A stretch of DNA of 64,000 bases from Stercorarius parasiticus (GCA_013396915.1 VWZL01002212.1:427182-491181), one strand, 5' to 3'; positions 15,101 to 28,379 are shown, counted from the stretch's first letter. The notes: a model not told the origin generated them from the sequence alone. Numbers and translations are program-made.

Positions 15101-16137
15101 GAGGTGCTACGTAGAAGGGAACATCCATCTCTGCACTCAAGACCTCCTGGTCCTGATGTGAGAAGTATATGGGTCATTGGATGTGGTGGATTAAAAATTG
15201 TCCCACAGGTACAAAGACATATTTTCTGAAGATTAGTGAGATTTGCTGAATTTCAGCTGGAGTCAGACACACGTGCTTCACTCCTTTAGATGGTCTCCAA
15301 AAATAGTAGAAGCAAGGTGGGATGTTCAAGATTCAGTCCAAGTCCTTGTGCAAGGACACTTCCCTCTGCGTGGGAGGCATTCCTGCCTCAAGATAAGGTA
15401 CTGGCCAGGTAAAGGTAGCAGAGACCATGGCCAGGGGGCCATGGTCAGTTGGATTTGCCCAGTCCGTGTCCTGGGAGCACCAGAAGACCCTGCTTTTCCT
15501 TAGCTCCTGCCTCCCTTCCCTACCAGGCTTCTGGCACAGGGAGGCAGGGGCTGTGCTTCACAATCTGACAGGGATGAGGCCACAGGGAAGAGAAGGCAGG
15601 CAGAGAAAACAAGTCGGCTCTCAGCCTTTACCACCCATGAACTTCTGCACGCTGTTTCTCTCCTGGGAACTGATCCAGGGCTCCCTGTGAAATCAGGAGG
15701 CATGTGGTCATATGAAGAGGCACTAGGTCCATCCCAAAGGAGGGAGAGAGGCTCCTGTGAAGCAGAAATTGGCTGTATTTCCCCTTGGTGCTCTCCTGTC
15801 TTCTCAGGTGGGCTGTGGCCTCATCTCAGGCCACCCCTGGAGTCTTCTGAGAAATGACTGTATGTGGTCCTTGGTGCTAAACTACCCAGACTGTCTAATG
15901 AACTCTCATCTCTGCCTCTACCAAACATTTAACTAAACTCCAGGCTTTACACATTTGTTTTAGCTTAATCTTCCTCCAGCTGACACAGTGTGCTGCAGAA
16001 CTACCTTACTAGTTTTCTCGAGGCATTTCTGGTGGCTTTCCAGGTTGCTACATCACCCACGGTGCAGATCCTCTCAGAAACGGTGGCCGAAACACACCTC
16101 CCGTGCCCTCCCTCAGCTGGACAGGGGGCTAGGGGCC

Positions 16138-16163
16138 AGGGGCCCATTCCAGGGGCCCATTCC
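16138..16163 (+). repeat. 13-bp tandem duplication
   Basis: AGGGGCCCATTCC occurs twice head to tail, within a GC-rich stretch. Confidence 0.85.
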
Positions 16164-17999
16164 TGTAGCATGCAGAAATATGGGAATGTGAAACCCTTTT
16201 GAGGCTCTATCGGAAGCTGCCTTGAGAGTGTCTTCCCATCCTGGCCACAGGGAATAAAGTGCCAGATGCAAAGATCGAGCTTTTTCCCCAGCATGGGGGC
16301 TGTGCTGCTGTGTGTCAGAGCTGCCCCAGCCTCCTGCTGTGTCCTCAGTGGTGGTACAACTCCAGCGACTGTCCCGTGAGAAAGGGGTTGCAGGTGACCT
16401 CGCTCTGTGACAAGAAGGCACCCGTACAGCCAAAGCAGGGAACGGCAGCAGCATAACAATGTTGGCCCCCCAAAAAAGAGCAGGTCCTCCCCAGATAAAA
16501 GGCAGGTTGCAATGAGCTGTAAACAGGAATTTGAAGCGCTCAGTGTTGCCAACATAACATCAGCCACAGACCACTGACGAGCAAAGAGCAAGATTCCTTC
16601 CCACAAATGCAAGGTTAATACTTTCTATCCCATTTATTAGCTATGCTTAATTTACATTCTTTTTCATTTGGCTGTGGAAACACTGCCGTAAGTGTGAATG
16701 CAAGCTCCATTGAAATACCTGTATTTAGCTCCATTATCCCCCTCCCTGTGTTTTAGCACAGACAAACTTCTGATGGACATTCACACTGTGCATTCACACT
16801 GACTATCTGTGAGTTTTCATCTCTCATAAATATAAATTAGTTCATAGCCAGATATTGCCTTAACTTAACTGTTTACGTACTAACTGGGGACAGATAACAT
16901 ACAGCCTTGGCCTTATTTAGCAATTTAAACTTGAAGTTTTAGTGAGTGGTTAGTAGACAAAATGTTACATTGTGAGGGTTTTTTTCTTCCCCTTGCCCTA
17001 TAATATTTTACTTTGATTAAAGCTGTACCGAGGTAAAATTGCACATCTTACGCGAAAAGCAATTTACCTCTGCTCTTATTGAAGTTAACCGTACTTATTT
17101 GTCCTAGCATAATGTATTTTTCTAGCTGCATTCTAACTGCAGTACTTTATCATATGAACCAAGTCAGATTTAATCAAATTCAGTTTGTGTTGTGAATTTT
17201 TAGATATTCGTTCAATTAGTTGGAATAAAAGCAGAACATTTGGAAGAAAGATTAAAGTTGAAAAATGCTGGTGCTGAGCTGGGCGTTCAGTGCTCCTTCT
17301 GCACCTTTCTTGCCCTGAAACATTTCTCATGCTTGAAAAGGCTCCCTGATCTTTTTTTTCCCCTCTTTCTGTTTCTCAGATTGCTGGTGATGTTTGTGGG
17401 ATAAGGAAGATAAGAGTCACTTTATGAGGTTGCAGCACCCAGGTGCCCGTAAGACCTGACCGGTTTTCCTCCCGCTGTGCCTGTCACAAGCTTTTTCTGG
17501 ACACTGATGGACAATAACGGGACCGCATTCCGTCTGTGGCTTTTTTTAATGAAATGGAGTCCACTGGGAAGCCACAGTGCTGCTCCCCATTTGCACTCCA
17601 GTCTTACCAGTGGCCCTCCTATTACTCTCCTTGTTGCCACCTGATGGGAAAATTGCCATCACTCATGTTTGACTTTTGGACCTGGATGCGCAGCTCAGGG
17701 AGGTGAGCACAGGAGCTAAGGGGACACTGAGGTTAGTCGGTCCCTAACACCCCTTTCCAACAAGCAAACTACTTTCTCTTCTCACCCTTTCTATTTCTTC
17801 CCCCTAAAATGGCTTATTTGCCCATGTACCAAGTATTTTTGGGGTATCAGAATGTTTTTACTGTGTTGTCCTGTGTACTGAATGCAATACCCACTAATTA
17901 TTATTAGCATATTACCTTTATTAAGAAAATTTTTATGCTTGTTGTTGCTATGTCTTATGGCTGTAATTTTCCTCATCTGGGAATTCTTGATTAAATTGG

Positions 18000-18250
18000 C
18001 TTAGGTTCACCAGCCTGAGTTATTTGAAAAGGCCATTGTAAAATAATAAAGAGAAATAAAAATGTCTTGGTGCAGTCAGACTCCACTCGCTCAACTGAAA
18101 AACGTGGTGTTTTTACATTTTGAGACAGTTTCTCAGACAGCCAGACAAGGTGACATTAAACAAATCACGCTAATTACAACACAATTTATGTAGAGAGATT
18201 TTACTGGCCTGCTAATACTTGGCAGGAGCTGCCAATTACAAATGTTTCAA
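18000..18250. promoter_or_regulatory. Candidate conserved non-coding element
   Basis: This block is AT-rich but not low-complexity. It carries homeodomain-type cores (CTAATTACA near 18170 and CCAATTACA near 18232), a TGACATTAAACAAAT stretch, and a small dyad GGCAGGAGCTGCC near 18221. There is no open frame of note. This texture is typical of vertebrate enhancers conserved between birds and mammals, but conservation itself cannot be seen from one sequence. It may simply be ordinary AT-rich DNA. Confidence 0.3.
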
Positions 18251-18371
18251 AAAAGGCCATTTCCAGCATTAACTTTTTTGGTTCTCAGGGAAATGGAATG
18301 ATGCAGCCTGCTGAGCTCCGTTGTTTGTGCCAAGGGAAGCAGAGCCCAGTCCAAGCGCAGAAGCAGGGACC

Positions 18372-18435
18372 AGAGATCTGAGTTCGGGTCATGGGTTTCA
18401 GACAGACTTGCCCAGGTTGCCCCAGGCAGATCACT
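18372..18435 (+). repeat. Possible CORE-SINE (MIR-like) relic
   Basis: The string GAGATCTGAGTTCGGGTC resembles the B-box region of a tRNA-derived SINE. It is followed about 30 bases later by ACTTGCCCAGGTTGCCCC and GGCAGATCACT, which resemble the MIR core. The A-box half is not convincing and divergence is high, so the call is tentative. Confidence 0.28.
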
Positions 18436-19028
18436 CCTGAACACACCCCATGCCAAACAAATCAGCCAGACTTTGTGTGATTCCTGGAGGCTTTGCAGCT
18501 CTCCGGCCTCAGTTAGCCAACACCAGGTGTCCTGCTGTGTGTATCATCCTCAGAGGTGCAGGCAAGACATTGCCATTCTGGTCTGGGGACATTTTGCATG
18601 GTTGATGGTACGTCAAACAACAGAGGGGAAGATCACACCCTCTGTGCATTAGATGCCTCATTAACAGAACAAAGATTAAAAACTCACCCATAACACTCCC
18701 AAGAGCATCATGAAATTTGTTTCCTAGGAGCCTGTAAAGCAGTTTAAAGCTTAAAACTCAGAGATATGTAGGGCTTTGCCTCCTATTCACTTAGCTTAAG
18801 GCTGTGGACGTGTAAGATGCTAGTTCCCCCCATCCATACTGGTTACCTTCACGCTGACAGAACCAACAAAAGGGAATGAGGCACCCACTTCTCACCCCTG
18901 TTGATGCTTACACCATAGTTTAGACGCTGCAGTGTACAAGAAGCCACCTTGTCCTGGGAGATGTTCAGATGCATCATGCTGGTTTTGCTGCAGGGACAAC
19001 AGCAGCCTGGTAATAGCAAATGCCTCTG

Positions 19029-19046
19029 GGGCCAGGGCCAGGGCCA
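19029..19046 (+). repeat. (GGGCCA)3 hexamer repeat
   Basis: Three perfect GGGCCA units. Confidence 0.8.
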
Positions 19047-22000
19047 GGGGGAGAAGCCAGAAGGAGGACAAGGCTGGCAATGGCTTCTTACTCCGGGGGT
19101 TTACTGAATGAGTTCCTGCCAATGCTGTCTGGCCAGGGCTCCACTGACCACATATGGGAATGCCAAGCTCCAGGTTAGACCCCTGACTCAATGAAGAGTG
19201 ATGTGGCATGGGGAAGGGTCCTCCAAAACCTGCTGCTCAGAGCTAAACGAGCTAAACCTTTCCACTGGCTTCTCTGAGACAGCCAGAAAGAGAAGCCAAT
19301 TGCATAATCAGCTCACTCTCTGGAACAATAGAAACGCCCTGGCAAGCTTTTCCTCATGTGCTCAGAGCAGAATGGTGTGAATAAATGTGATTTGGAGATT
19401 CTCAAATAGGCTGGTGGGTGGGATGCCTCACTCTGGAGGTGGGTTCAGATCTTCCTCCAAAGCAAGCTGAACCCAAGTCTCTGAACTGGTAGCTGAACGC
19501 AGGGTTCCCAGCACTCAGCTGAGTTGCCCTTATTCTCCCATGGTCATTTGCATAGCCTGTGCTTGGCTTTGGCATCCCTTGGAAATGCCGATAAGCATGG
19601 ACACACCTCTACAGAGCTTGAGAATCTTCTTCCTGGGCTTCTTACATTTTGCTCTGAGGTCGATTTGCAAGCAACTCTGCATCTAATGCTTCAGGGGCTT
19701 CATGCTGCTGGTGGGAACTGATGATTTTTGGTGAGTCCTGGATACTCATGGAAATTGCCCAGGAGGTAACCTGTATTTTTGAGAGGCTCACAAGTGCTTT
19801 AAATAGTAGATTTAACATCAGCTGGAGATAGAAGACCTTAATGGGCCTTGGTCGAGGTGGCACCTTTTGCATGCATAAAGCAAGTGCAAACTCCTGCTCT
19901 ACATAATGGCACCACTAAGTCCTGCAGCGCTTGCACATCCACTGAGTACCCCTTTGGAGCTGTTGCTTTTGGCTCAGAGCGATTTGAGAAAATTGCATAG
20001 AAGAGGTCTGGGGGGCAGGGGCAGGGTACTACAAGGGGTAAAGCTTCCATGGGGAATGAAGCCTCCTGGACTCACCACCCACAGGAATTCTTGGGAACTG
20101 AAGACGATCAGCACTTCGTCTCGGTAACCTCTGGGAGTTACACCTGAGTACTAGCAGAGGCTCTCCTGTGGTGGTGACACACAGAGCTAATTTTCCTTTA
20201 CAGCTGCACCTGATGGCACGCATGACTGTTACTTGCCTGTGTACAGACACATTTTCACACTTGACTCACAGTTACTCCAGTGCCACGAGCCAACACTGCC
20301 CATGGTTACATGGAAATTCAGTAGCATTGGGAACACATGTAGCACGTGAGAGAAATAGGCCAGAGGAGTTATTTCAAGCAGATATTGGTGATAGATGCTG
20401 GTAGCAACAGTAAGCTATCAAAAGGAAATAGATATATATCTCTCTTCAGAATAAAAAACAGCATCTGCACCTGAATAGGGTTTGGTGATTGCTAAATGGC
20501 TCCATAAGCAAGAGAAGAGCTTTTTGGACAGAAGGTTTTGCATAAAGCAGTTGTTGTTTACACCTGAAACTGGTGTACAAATAAAGCCATCACTCTATAC
20601 TGCCAATCCTCCTCTACTCTGAGCCAAAGCAGCCTGTGGAGCTGCACGACAGCCCTCCTTGCAATTGTTCCTCACAGGTGTAGCTTTTATACATGTTCGC
20701 CAATAGTTGTCCAGGTCAACTCCCATGCTGAGCCCCATTTAATCCAACAAAGCAACGTGCTAAGAAAACTAGGGAGGGCATTATTCAGAAAGGGGAACTT
20801 TGGCCTTGGACGGAAAAAGGAGAACATGGAGTTAATTTTCTGCTTTGAATTGCCCTGCAAAGGAGTTTAGCTTTTCCTACTGAGTGTCAGGGGAGCCCAG
20901 GGACACAGGCTACCACGAACAGAAGTTTCCTTCTGCACCTGCCTCACTTGCCTACCCTTCCACAGGCAGCAATCACAGCCCCATAGATTGACCTTCAGCT
21001 GGATAAAAAATGAAGCCTAAATTGTAAAACACTAAAAAACATTAAGTCTGAAATCCAGTCTTTTTCTCCTTCCCCATTTCTGCCATTTCTGTTCCTTTTA
21101 TACAACCGCCACCATCATCTGTTGCTCTTGTATCTTCCTCCTTGCTAAGGTAGGTCACATAAGGTGCCATCACCTTGAGAGGGTTAATTTTGAGGGTCTT
21201 GACCCTCTGGTAGCTCTTGCTGCAGCTGTGCACCCCCTGCGATGGCAACCCCCAGCTGCTAGGGGTGTGCTGGGGACCCCCGTGACCTCAGCACCAAAAA
21301 TGTCCTCCACCAGGTCTGTGTTTGACTTGAAGGAGGCAGCAAGCACCAGGTTATTATGCTGTCTTCTACACCCATGAAAGCCACCTGGGGTGAGAAAGGG
21401 CCACTCCAATGGAGGGTGCTCACAGTGACTGGGAGGAGCACAGAGAGGTGGTGAGGAGGGAAGAAAGTCTGGAAGAGGCAAGGAAGAGGGGAGATGGGGG
21501 CTAGAGTAACCCCAGGAGGAAGGAGATGGAGAAGCAGAAAGGATTTGCCAGTCTTGGCAAGAGACAGAGGTAGTGATGGTGGCAGGAAGCCCTGAGGATC
21601 ATTACACTGTGCTGCATAATCGTAACACAGTGTTGTCACAGCTACACTTCAAAAAATCACAAGCAAGATCTCAGAAAAGCTTGAAATTAACTTAAAAATC
21701 TAGAGACTGCTTAAAACAATAAGTTAGACCATTTTTCTTTTCACTTCTCATTGTGAAAGGACGACTCTGGTCACGTTTTCAGGCTTTTTTTCTAGAGATT
21801 AACATTTGAGAAAACAATTCTCACCAAGCTGTGTGACTCAAAGAACTGAGGCACTGGGGAAAACATCAGATGTCACAAACTTTTCCACTAAATGACAAGC
21901 ACTAGCAAGTGAGGGATTAGGTTTTCTCTGGAGCTGCCCCTTTAAATTCTTGGTAGCCTGTTTTTTTTTTCAGAAGTAGCTTTGATATAGCCGCAGAGAA

Positions 22001-24779
22001 CTGAGATGCGAGCAACAGCCAACCTACTCCCTCCTGGATACTTTCCTTTTGTAGTTGCGTGTGACGCTGTCACTTAATCTTGGCTAGAAATGGGAACGGA
22101 CTGTTTCTCTTTGTGCAGGGAGCATGGATCTTTCCCATGCAGGCATTCGCAGCCATCCATACATTTGAAGAGGCAGTGGGAAACAGGGTCCAGTCCCAGC
22201 TAGTGTGGCTTCAAGAGACAGTTTCTGAGCACAGATTAAGCCTGGGCTCGCAGCCCCCTGTCTGGGCACACGTGCAGCAAAAAAACAAGCCACAGACCCA
22301 CACCCCAGCTGCAAAGCACTGCAAGGTACGGTGTTGTCCCCCTGGTAAGCTTCGTTTAGCATTCAGAAACTCCTGACAAATAGCCAAAGTCTCCAAACTG
22401 CATCTGGACAAAAATATGTAGATGGAAAAAGAGCATATTTCTAGAGAAATCCAGGCTGTATCCAAACCCAAAAAAATCCAGTTTCCCATTTAGACACCAA
22501 GTGATAGCCAGCCCCAACCTTCAGATTTGCAAATCAAACCCCAGGCCTCCACATCCCTTCAGACATTGTGAAAGCTAATTTGGGCATTTGCAGGAAATCC
22601 AGATAAAATCAAGCTCATCTTAATCTTTCATACAATGAGACATTTGATGTATTTGAAAGTTTATCTCATCTTTTAAAATCACCTGTGGCTTCCTTTTAAA
22701 GTCTGAAATCATCACACCCATAATAAATCTCTCTAGGGAAGTTCAGCTTTTTGAAATTAAATTAAAATAGGAAGTGGCTGTATATATAGATACACAGAAT
22801 AAAACAGGCAGGGTGGTTTACAGTGATGTATATTGTCTGCAAGGAAATATATCAATGGTCCACCATACAAAAAATACCTTTCTGCCACTCTAGAATGCAT
22901 TAAATGACACTTTTTAATGCATTTTTTTCTTCCCCAGTAAGAAAAAGCAATCTGTCTGGATATCTCACTTACCTGAGCCAAACCCCAGGGTGTGTGGCAT
23001 CATCTGTGTCACTCCAAATATCTCTGGTAGTCTCTGCCAGAGAAAGCAAGAAAAAAAGACTTCTTTCTAAGGACTGTTCCTCCTAGCTGAAGTGATCAAA
23101 AGCAACAAATAAGAAATGGCTTAAGTTTATTTCCTTGCTTACGTGTTTTCTTTCCCCTGGAATATATCTTACAAGCACAATTAATATGAACTGGAAGAAA
23201 CTCATGAAGATATGCCTACATAAATTAGTCCTACGCTAGACTAGACTACAGGGCTTTCCTGTGAAGGTAAAGCACTTACTTTTCCATTTTACATCTGCTT
23301 TTTTTAAGACTGTTATATTTTCTGAGATTTGCTAGGTCATCCAAAGCCACAGATAGCGTTAACAAACCTCAAATTGACTCCCAGATAAGTCTTCATCATT
23401 CCTTGGAAATAAACCAGTTTTTGTTAACTGTGTTCAACTAATGTTTGAACTATTGGTTAATCAAGAGGTTTAAATAGTTGAAACCCCTCTATGAGTGAAG
23501 CAGCTCCTGATGACACCAGGTACCACTGTCTAGAAGCATGTTGGCTCCATTCACCTTTTTCACCCCAGGAAGACAAAAGAAACCCCCCCAGAGATACTGC
23601 CATGCGGTACTGAAAAATTTCCCATCAGACACAGTTAACAGAGACTCAATGGGAGCCCTTTTTGTTGCAGTCCTCTGTTCAGGAGCACTCTTGGGTTTGT
23701 GCTGAGGCTCTTGGGGGCCTCGCATCACACCCTCAACATTGAGGGCTCCTTTCCCCTCTGCCCCAGCTCCACCAGGTGACACTGTTTGTCCTTTGTCTTC
23801 TACCCAGCCTGGTATCCAGCATCTTCTGAGAACTTTGTGCTGACTGAGTTTCATCTGTACATCGACAAGGGATTTATTACTGCTTCTGCATGGCTTGGCT
23901 TATTGGCTGTGCCCGCTCTCGTTTCCCACTCTGTGGCTCCTTCTGCTTGACCGTGGAGGGCAAGAGAAGCGAGTCAGCAAGCCCTTTCTCTTTTCAGCTG
24001 TTTCCCAGCAAAAGAAACATTATCACATCAGACTGCCAGACAACATGCCGCAGAGATTCTCCCACATATTGCTTCTTTCCTTCCTTTTTTATTTCAAGAG
24101 ATAAAGAGGTGGGTGACAGATTTCCGGGAGGGGGGAAAGGATTTATGCTGAGCAGTGCTATTGTGACCTCTCTGTCTTTTACACTTGAACGGGAAGGGGC
24201 CCTGAACTGAGGCTGTAAAGCCAACAGCTTATCCACAAAGCCCCTGGCTAATTAGTCATTAAAAAAAAAAAGAAAAAGAAGAATTGCAATCTGTCAAGAG
24301 AGGAAAGAGGGGTTTAAAAGGATATACTTTTATAGCTATAAATTGCTACAGTTCAATCCCAAAGAAAAAGAATTACAGGATAATGTGCAAAGGGTCAATT
24401 CAATAAAAGGAGGGAGAGAGACACCTGAGTTTCCTTGAACTCACCAGGGAGGCAGCTGTGTTTGGTGCGCTTGCTGCACATACATGTAGCTGGATAATTG
24501 CTAGGTTAGGAACTGAAATAGCAGCATGTGGGCATGATCCAAAGGAGCAAGCAGACACACAGGAAAAAAAAAAATCACCAGTTCAGCCTTGGGCAAATTT
24601 TCACTGCATGCAGAATAGATCAACTATTTATTTCTGAAATTTGCACTTTGTAAAGCATAAATAAGCAGGGAGGATCAGCGCGTTCCCCCAGCAATGTGCA
24701 TACCCTCCGACGGATACTGCGTTTGGCTGTATCTAATGAGTGCAGCCCCAGAAACGAGAGTAGAGCCCAGCAGGAGTTG

Positions 24780-24960
24780 GATGTTCTCACATTGCATTTT
24801 TTTTAGAAAGCAGCTCAATTAATCTGAAGGTTAATTTAATTAAGTAAAGCTCACCTCCTTATCGGGCTCTTCTAGGCTTTTAGATTGTACCAGGCACTGT
24901 GGAGCCATTCATTAGGCCTCACAATGTGCCTCTCAGCTAGGTAAATATGTGCTGATCGTA
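24780..24960. promoter_or_regulatory. Candidate conserved non-coding element
   Basis: The block holds a cluster of TAAT cores (CAATTAATC, then TTAATTTAATTAA at about 24831-24843), followed by a balanced-composition stretch ending in CCATTCATTAGGCCTCAC. No long open frame or repeat signature is present. I infer possible enhancer function from texture only. A cross-species alignment would decide. Confidence 0.3.
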
Positions 24961-25973
24961 TTTCACAGAGGCTTCGGACAAAGGCAGAACAGTTAAGCTG
25001 GAAGTTTTGAAGGTCTGGCCTTCAGGAGTTGTGTACAGACACAAAGAAAAATCTGAAGCAGGGGAAAGAATCCCACAGCACCCAGGGGATCACGAGAGCC
25101 AGACGAAGGAGGAGGTGGGGAAAAACCACAGCCACCCCTGTCCCCTGAAGCTGGGAGGCCCCAGGGAGCCAAGGGCACAGGGACGGTGTGATAATAAGGA
25201 TCATTTATGATCCATTTTAGGGTCCTGCTTTCCCTGTAGGAACAAGGAGAGCTCACATTCATCAGTGGGTGTCAGCCCCAGTAGGGCAGTCACAGCGCAC
25301 ACCCTGCTGGAGACCTGACGTGCAAACACAGCCGCTCTGCTCCGCCGTGTGTGCTGGCGCGTTGATGATGGTGAAATGTGGAGTCTGGTGCAGGTGCATG
25401 TGTGAGAGTGCTGGAGACTGGAGGGAATTGTGTCCTGTTCTTACACGATGGAGAAGGGGGCTTGTCCTGCTGTGTTGCAGTCACAGGTACTGCAACAAAA
25501 GAAACGTAAAGCAACTGGACAAGGTCACCAAGACAGACAAAACCAAAGCTGAAAGAGGTTTTTAAGACATCTTGCCTTGAATCCATGTCCCAGTTACGCT
25601 CTTCCTGCCTGCATCGCACTCCCAAGTTATAATTCCTTACCCCAATTTTCTTTTCCTGTAAAAGAACAAAATGAATGTAATGTTTATTGTTACAAGAAGC
25701 ACAATGCCATAATCGGGTTAAGATGACAATTGACTGAATGCTGACATGTATTACTGAAAGAAACTTAATTATGTAAAGTTTCATTCGCTCATTGGGGACA
25801 CTTGTTTGTTTACAATGTCACTTCTGTTACAAGTGTTTTTAAGGACAGATGTTTCTGAGAATGAGAGGAGCCTGATGGTCTTGTGAATCTGGCATGCAAA
25901 TTCAGCAGGCAGGTTCAACCTCTGTTTCCTCACCTATCAGTGCTAATAAAAATCACATTTATTTGCCTCATTC

Positions 25974-26056
25974 GAAGAAAGAGAGAGAGGAAAACAGAGA
26001 GAAAGAGAAAGAAAGGAGGGAAGGAGGGATACAAGAGGAAGGAGGAAGGGAGGAAG
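25974..26056 (+). repeat. GA-rich purine tract
   Basis: About 83 bases that are almost pure A and G on the plus strand, with a GAGAGAGAG core and GGAGGAAGG-type units, broken only by isolated C or T. It could form triplex or other non-B DNA. Open frames across it on both strands give low-complexity protein and are not coding. Confidence 0.85.
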
Positions 26057-27839
26057 CATGTGGACCTAGAGTGTCTGCAAGGGGTTAGCAGCAGAGGTGA
26101 GAAGAGCTGCACGTACACCACTAGCACACTGTTTTCTCTGCATTAGCTCGCTGCCAGTTCTGTACCTGCTTTGAAAATAAGTTCCTTGGTGATACTTAAT
26201 TACTCCATAGTCTCTGAAGTTTCAGAGATAAATACATCTCCTGATAACCCTATTTTCGTCTTGTCCTATTCTTGGCATTTTCAAAAATGCACCACCTCCC
26301 ACTCCTGCCTCTACCAGTCATATTCATCCGTTTGTGTCTTACCAGAGCCTCCTAAGCATTCTTTATACCTATTTTCATGAGTCAAAGCGGTTGCTTTAAA
26401 GGCTGATTTTTCCCATAAATTGCTGTTCTGGAGGTAACAGCCTCAGCAGTTGATTAGGGATCTTCTCTAGGTTCCCTTTCCCTGACTAGAACAGAGTCCA
26501 TGTATTTAGGACACATTTTGCTCACCTTGACATTCATATCCTCCTCATTTTAAACAAGCAAGTATATTTTTCTTGAAAAAAATGAAAACTGTGGTAGGCC
26601 TAACCTCCTAAAACTTCTCCTGCAGGAACAGCCACACACGCTCTGACACAGGAGACTAGCAGGTGATACCCTGTGGAAGCAAGAATGTCTCTTCACTGCC
26701 TAACCTGGAGAGGTCCAGATTTGCAACCTTAAGGAGGCTCCCATGTCTTAGCCATTTTTGAAGCACTTGAGATTATCATAATTTCAATACTTTTTGCTTT
26801 CCTGTGCTCAAATTAAATCACACGTGCTGTGAGAAGCCAGCACAGCTAACACGGCTCTGTATGGCGTACTATTTTTCCAGACCTTGGGCATTTGGCATGT
26901 GAGGTCACACTCAGCCAACTACACAGCATATTGGGCTATGATTAAAAAGTGTCCCCTCTAAAAAAGGAAGGTCCCCTTTTACTGGCAAACCACCAGCTGC
27001 AAGAGATTATGTTAAGACTGTAAATAATGAAAGCGTGATAGAAGTATATGGGTTTTTTTTTCCTCCTTGATCTCTTTATTACGCTTTCTGGTATAAAAAC
27101 AATAACCTGCTGTTGTCCACCAGGTTCCTCATTTATAGAAGGCTTAGAGTCCCCTTGAGGCTTGAGAGGCTGAATCTGCAGTAAAGAGCCACACAGATTT
27201 ATACAGACCTCTCCTGCCTCACTGGGAAAGCCAGGAGGAGCGCTCAGGGTGGTGTGCCAGCAAACTGGAGCTGAGAAGTACATGCTGAAGCAGTCCTGTA
27301 AGCAAAATAAAACAGAGGAGTAGAGCTGGAGATACACTGTTGGAAGACGTATAAGTGGAAATTCCTGCCAAGAAGTGTCTGGGGATTTAGCTGTGGGATT
27401 GCCAAACCACAAACGGTTTGAGACTACCTCCCAGTTCACGGCTTGGAAAATGTACTCCATGTTAGGAGCTCCTAAGAGTCCATAGTTCAGCCTAAAAGAC
27501 AGTCTGATTAATTTATACATAGGCCAGGACTGGGAGCAACACGGAGGTGGGAGCAACAGAATAGAGCTGGGGAAAAAGAAAACAATCAAGAGAAAATACT
27601 CTCTGGAGCTCTGTGGTGGTGGAGATACTGGGTGCTATTAGCAGTCAATGGGTTTGATGCTGGGACTGCTCAACACCTTTAGAAAAGGCAGCAGATAATG
27701 AGAAACAGCCCTAAGTACAAATCAAGATGGGAAAAATTTACTGCTGTCTCTACTGAGAAACTGTGGAAAGAAAATTTGGAGAGAGATGGTGAAAATACTA
27801 AAAGACGCCAAACAAACAAATTCCACTACAAGCAGCAGA

Positions 27840-27930
27840 GTGTTTTTAAATCGTGTCCTTTAATAATCTACTATTTGCATTACCATAACATGCCATTGCA
27901 TTATTCAGGCATGCAAACAATTGTTGAGTT
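27840..27930. promoter_or_regulatory. Candidate regulatory element with POU octamer and SOX dyad
   Basis: The block contains a perfect ATTTGCAT octamer (27873-27880), the classical POU-factor binding site. About 35 bases downstream is the perfect palindrome AACAATTGTT (27916-27925), which is two head-to-head SOX-type ACAAT cores. POU and SOX factors are known to bind enhancers jointly. That this block is a real enhancer is inference: both motifs also occur by chance in AT-rich DNA. Confidence 0.3.
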
Positions 27931-28379
27931 CCCAACTTCTGCTACTGGAAAAAAATGATGACCGGGGGGAAAGAATTTCTGTAGTAAATACCTCAGCATG
28001 AATAATAAGATGAGGTTATTTAAGTGACAGCTCCTTGAAAAATTAGCCTAACTTCCTAATAACTGTACTACATAGCTTAAAGAAATCTAATTTTATCTCT
28101 GCCTCCCACACAGTAAATCTCCCTATCACATTCTTTCCTTGCTTCATTGCTATTTCTTTGCTTAATAATCAGCTACTTAAAAGATTGGGGATAATGTTAA
28201 TAATAGGCAAATTAGATACACAGAAAAGAAATGTTTTCTGTGCTTTCAGAGGTACCCAGCATGACTGTGATTAAACCAAAACTGTGGCTTGAGGAGGGAG
28301 CACAGAAACCTGGGCAGGCTGCAGTGGAACAGGGCAAGGACTCTGGCTAACTTCGTGTCGAGCAGACAACATTAGTCAG

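Larger units (their letters stand above)
1..16600. other. Non-coding DNA, no supported gene
   Basis: No exon, RNA gene or intact mobile element could be supported here. The open frames are short (mostly under 140 codons, with one of 203 codons at the right edge), overlap one another on both strands, and show no domain or low-complexity protein signature I recognise. The content is mixed: AT-rich stretches (800-1100, 5080-5420, 6540-6680) alternate with moderately GC-rich ones (15400-16500). Small simple repeats are listed separately. The stretch could be intergenic or intronic. A first or last exon with untranslated sequence would not be visible by this method. Confidence 0.6.
16601..25973. 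other. Non-coding DNA with candidate conserved blocks
   Basis: No supported gene. AT-rich, motif-dense blocks at 18000-18250 and 24780-24960 look like conserved non-coding elements and are listed separately. The rest (18440-24600) is unremarkable by eye: no recognisable repeat body, no long open frame with protein-like composition, and no CpG-dense island. Confidence 0.55.

Noticed and set aside
16001..16612. Minus-strand open frame of about 203 codons
   Set aside because: Overlaps open frames on the other strand in GC-rich DNA, contains a tandem duplication, and has no domain homology that I recognise.
19430..19500. GGTGGGTTCAGATC and GAACCCAAGTC as a possible inverted SINE
   Set aside because: Short B-box-like strings without an A box at the right distance.
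25290..25784. Minus-strand open frame of about 164 codons
   Set aside because: Cysteine- and histidine-scattered sequence without a known motif spacing. Looks like chance.
26942..27589. Minus-strand open frame of about 215 codons, the longest in the window
   Set aside because: No recognisable domain, an irregular composition, no convincing promoter or splice context, and a length within reach of chance in 128 kb of double-strand sequence. Codon-substitution analysis across birds would settle it.
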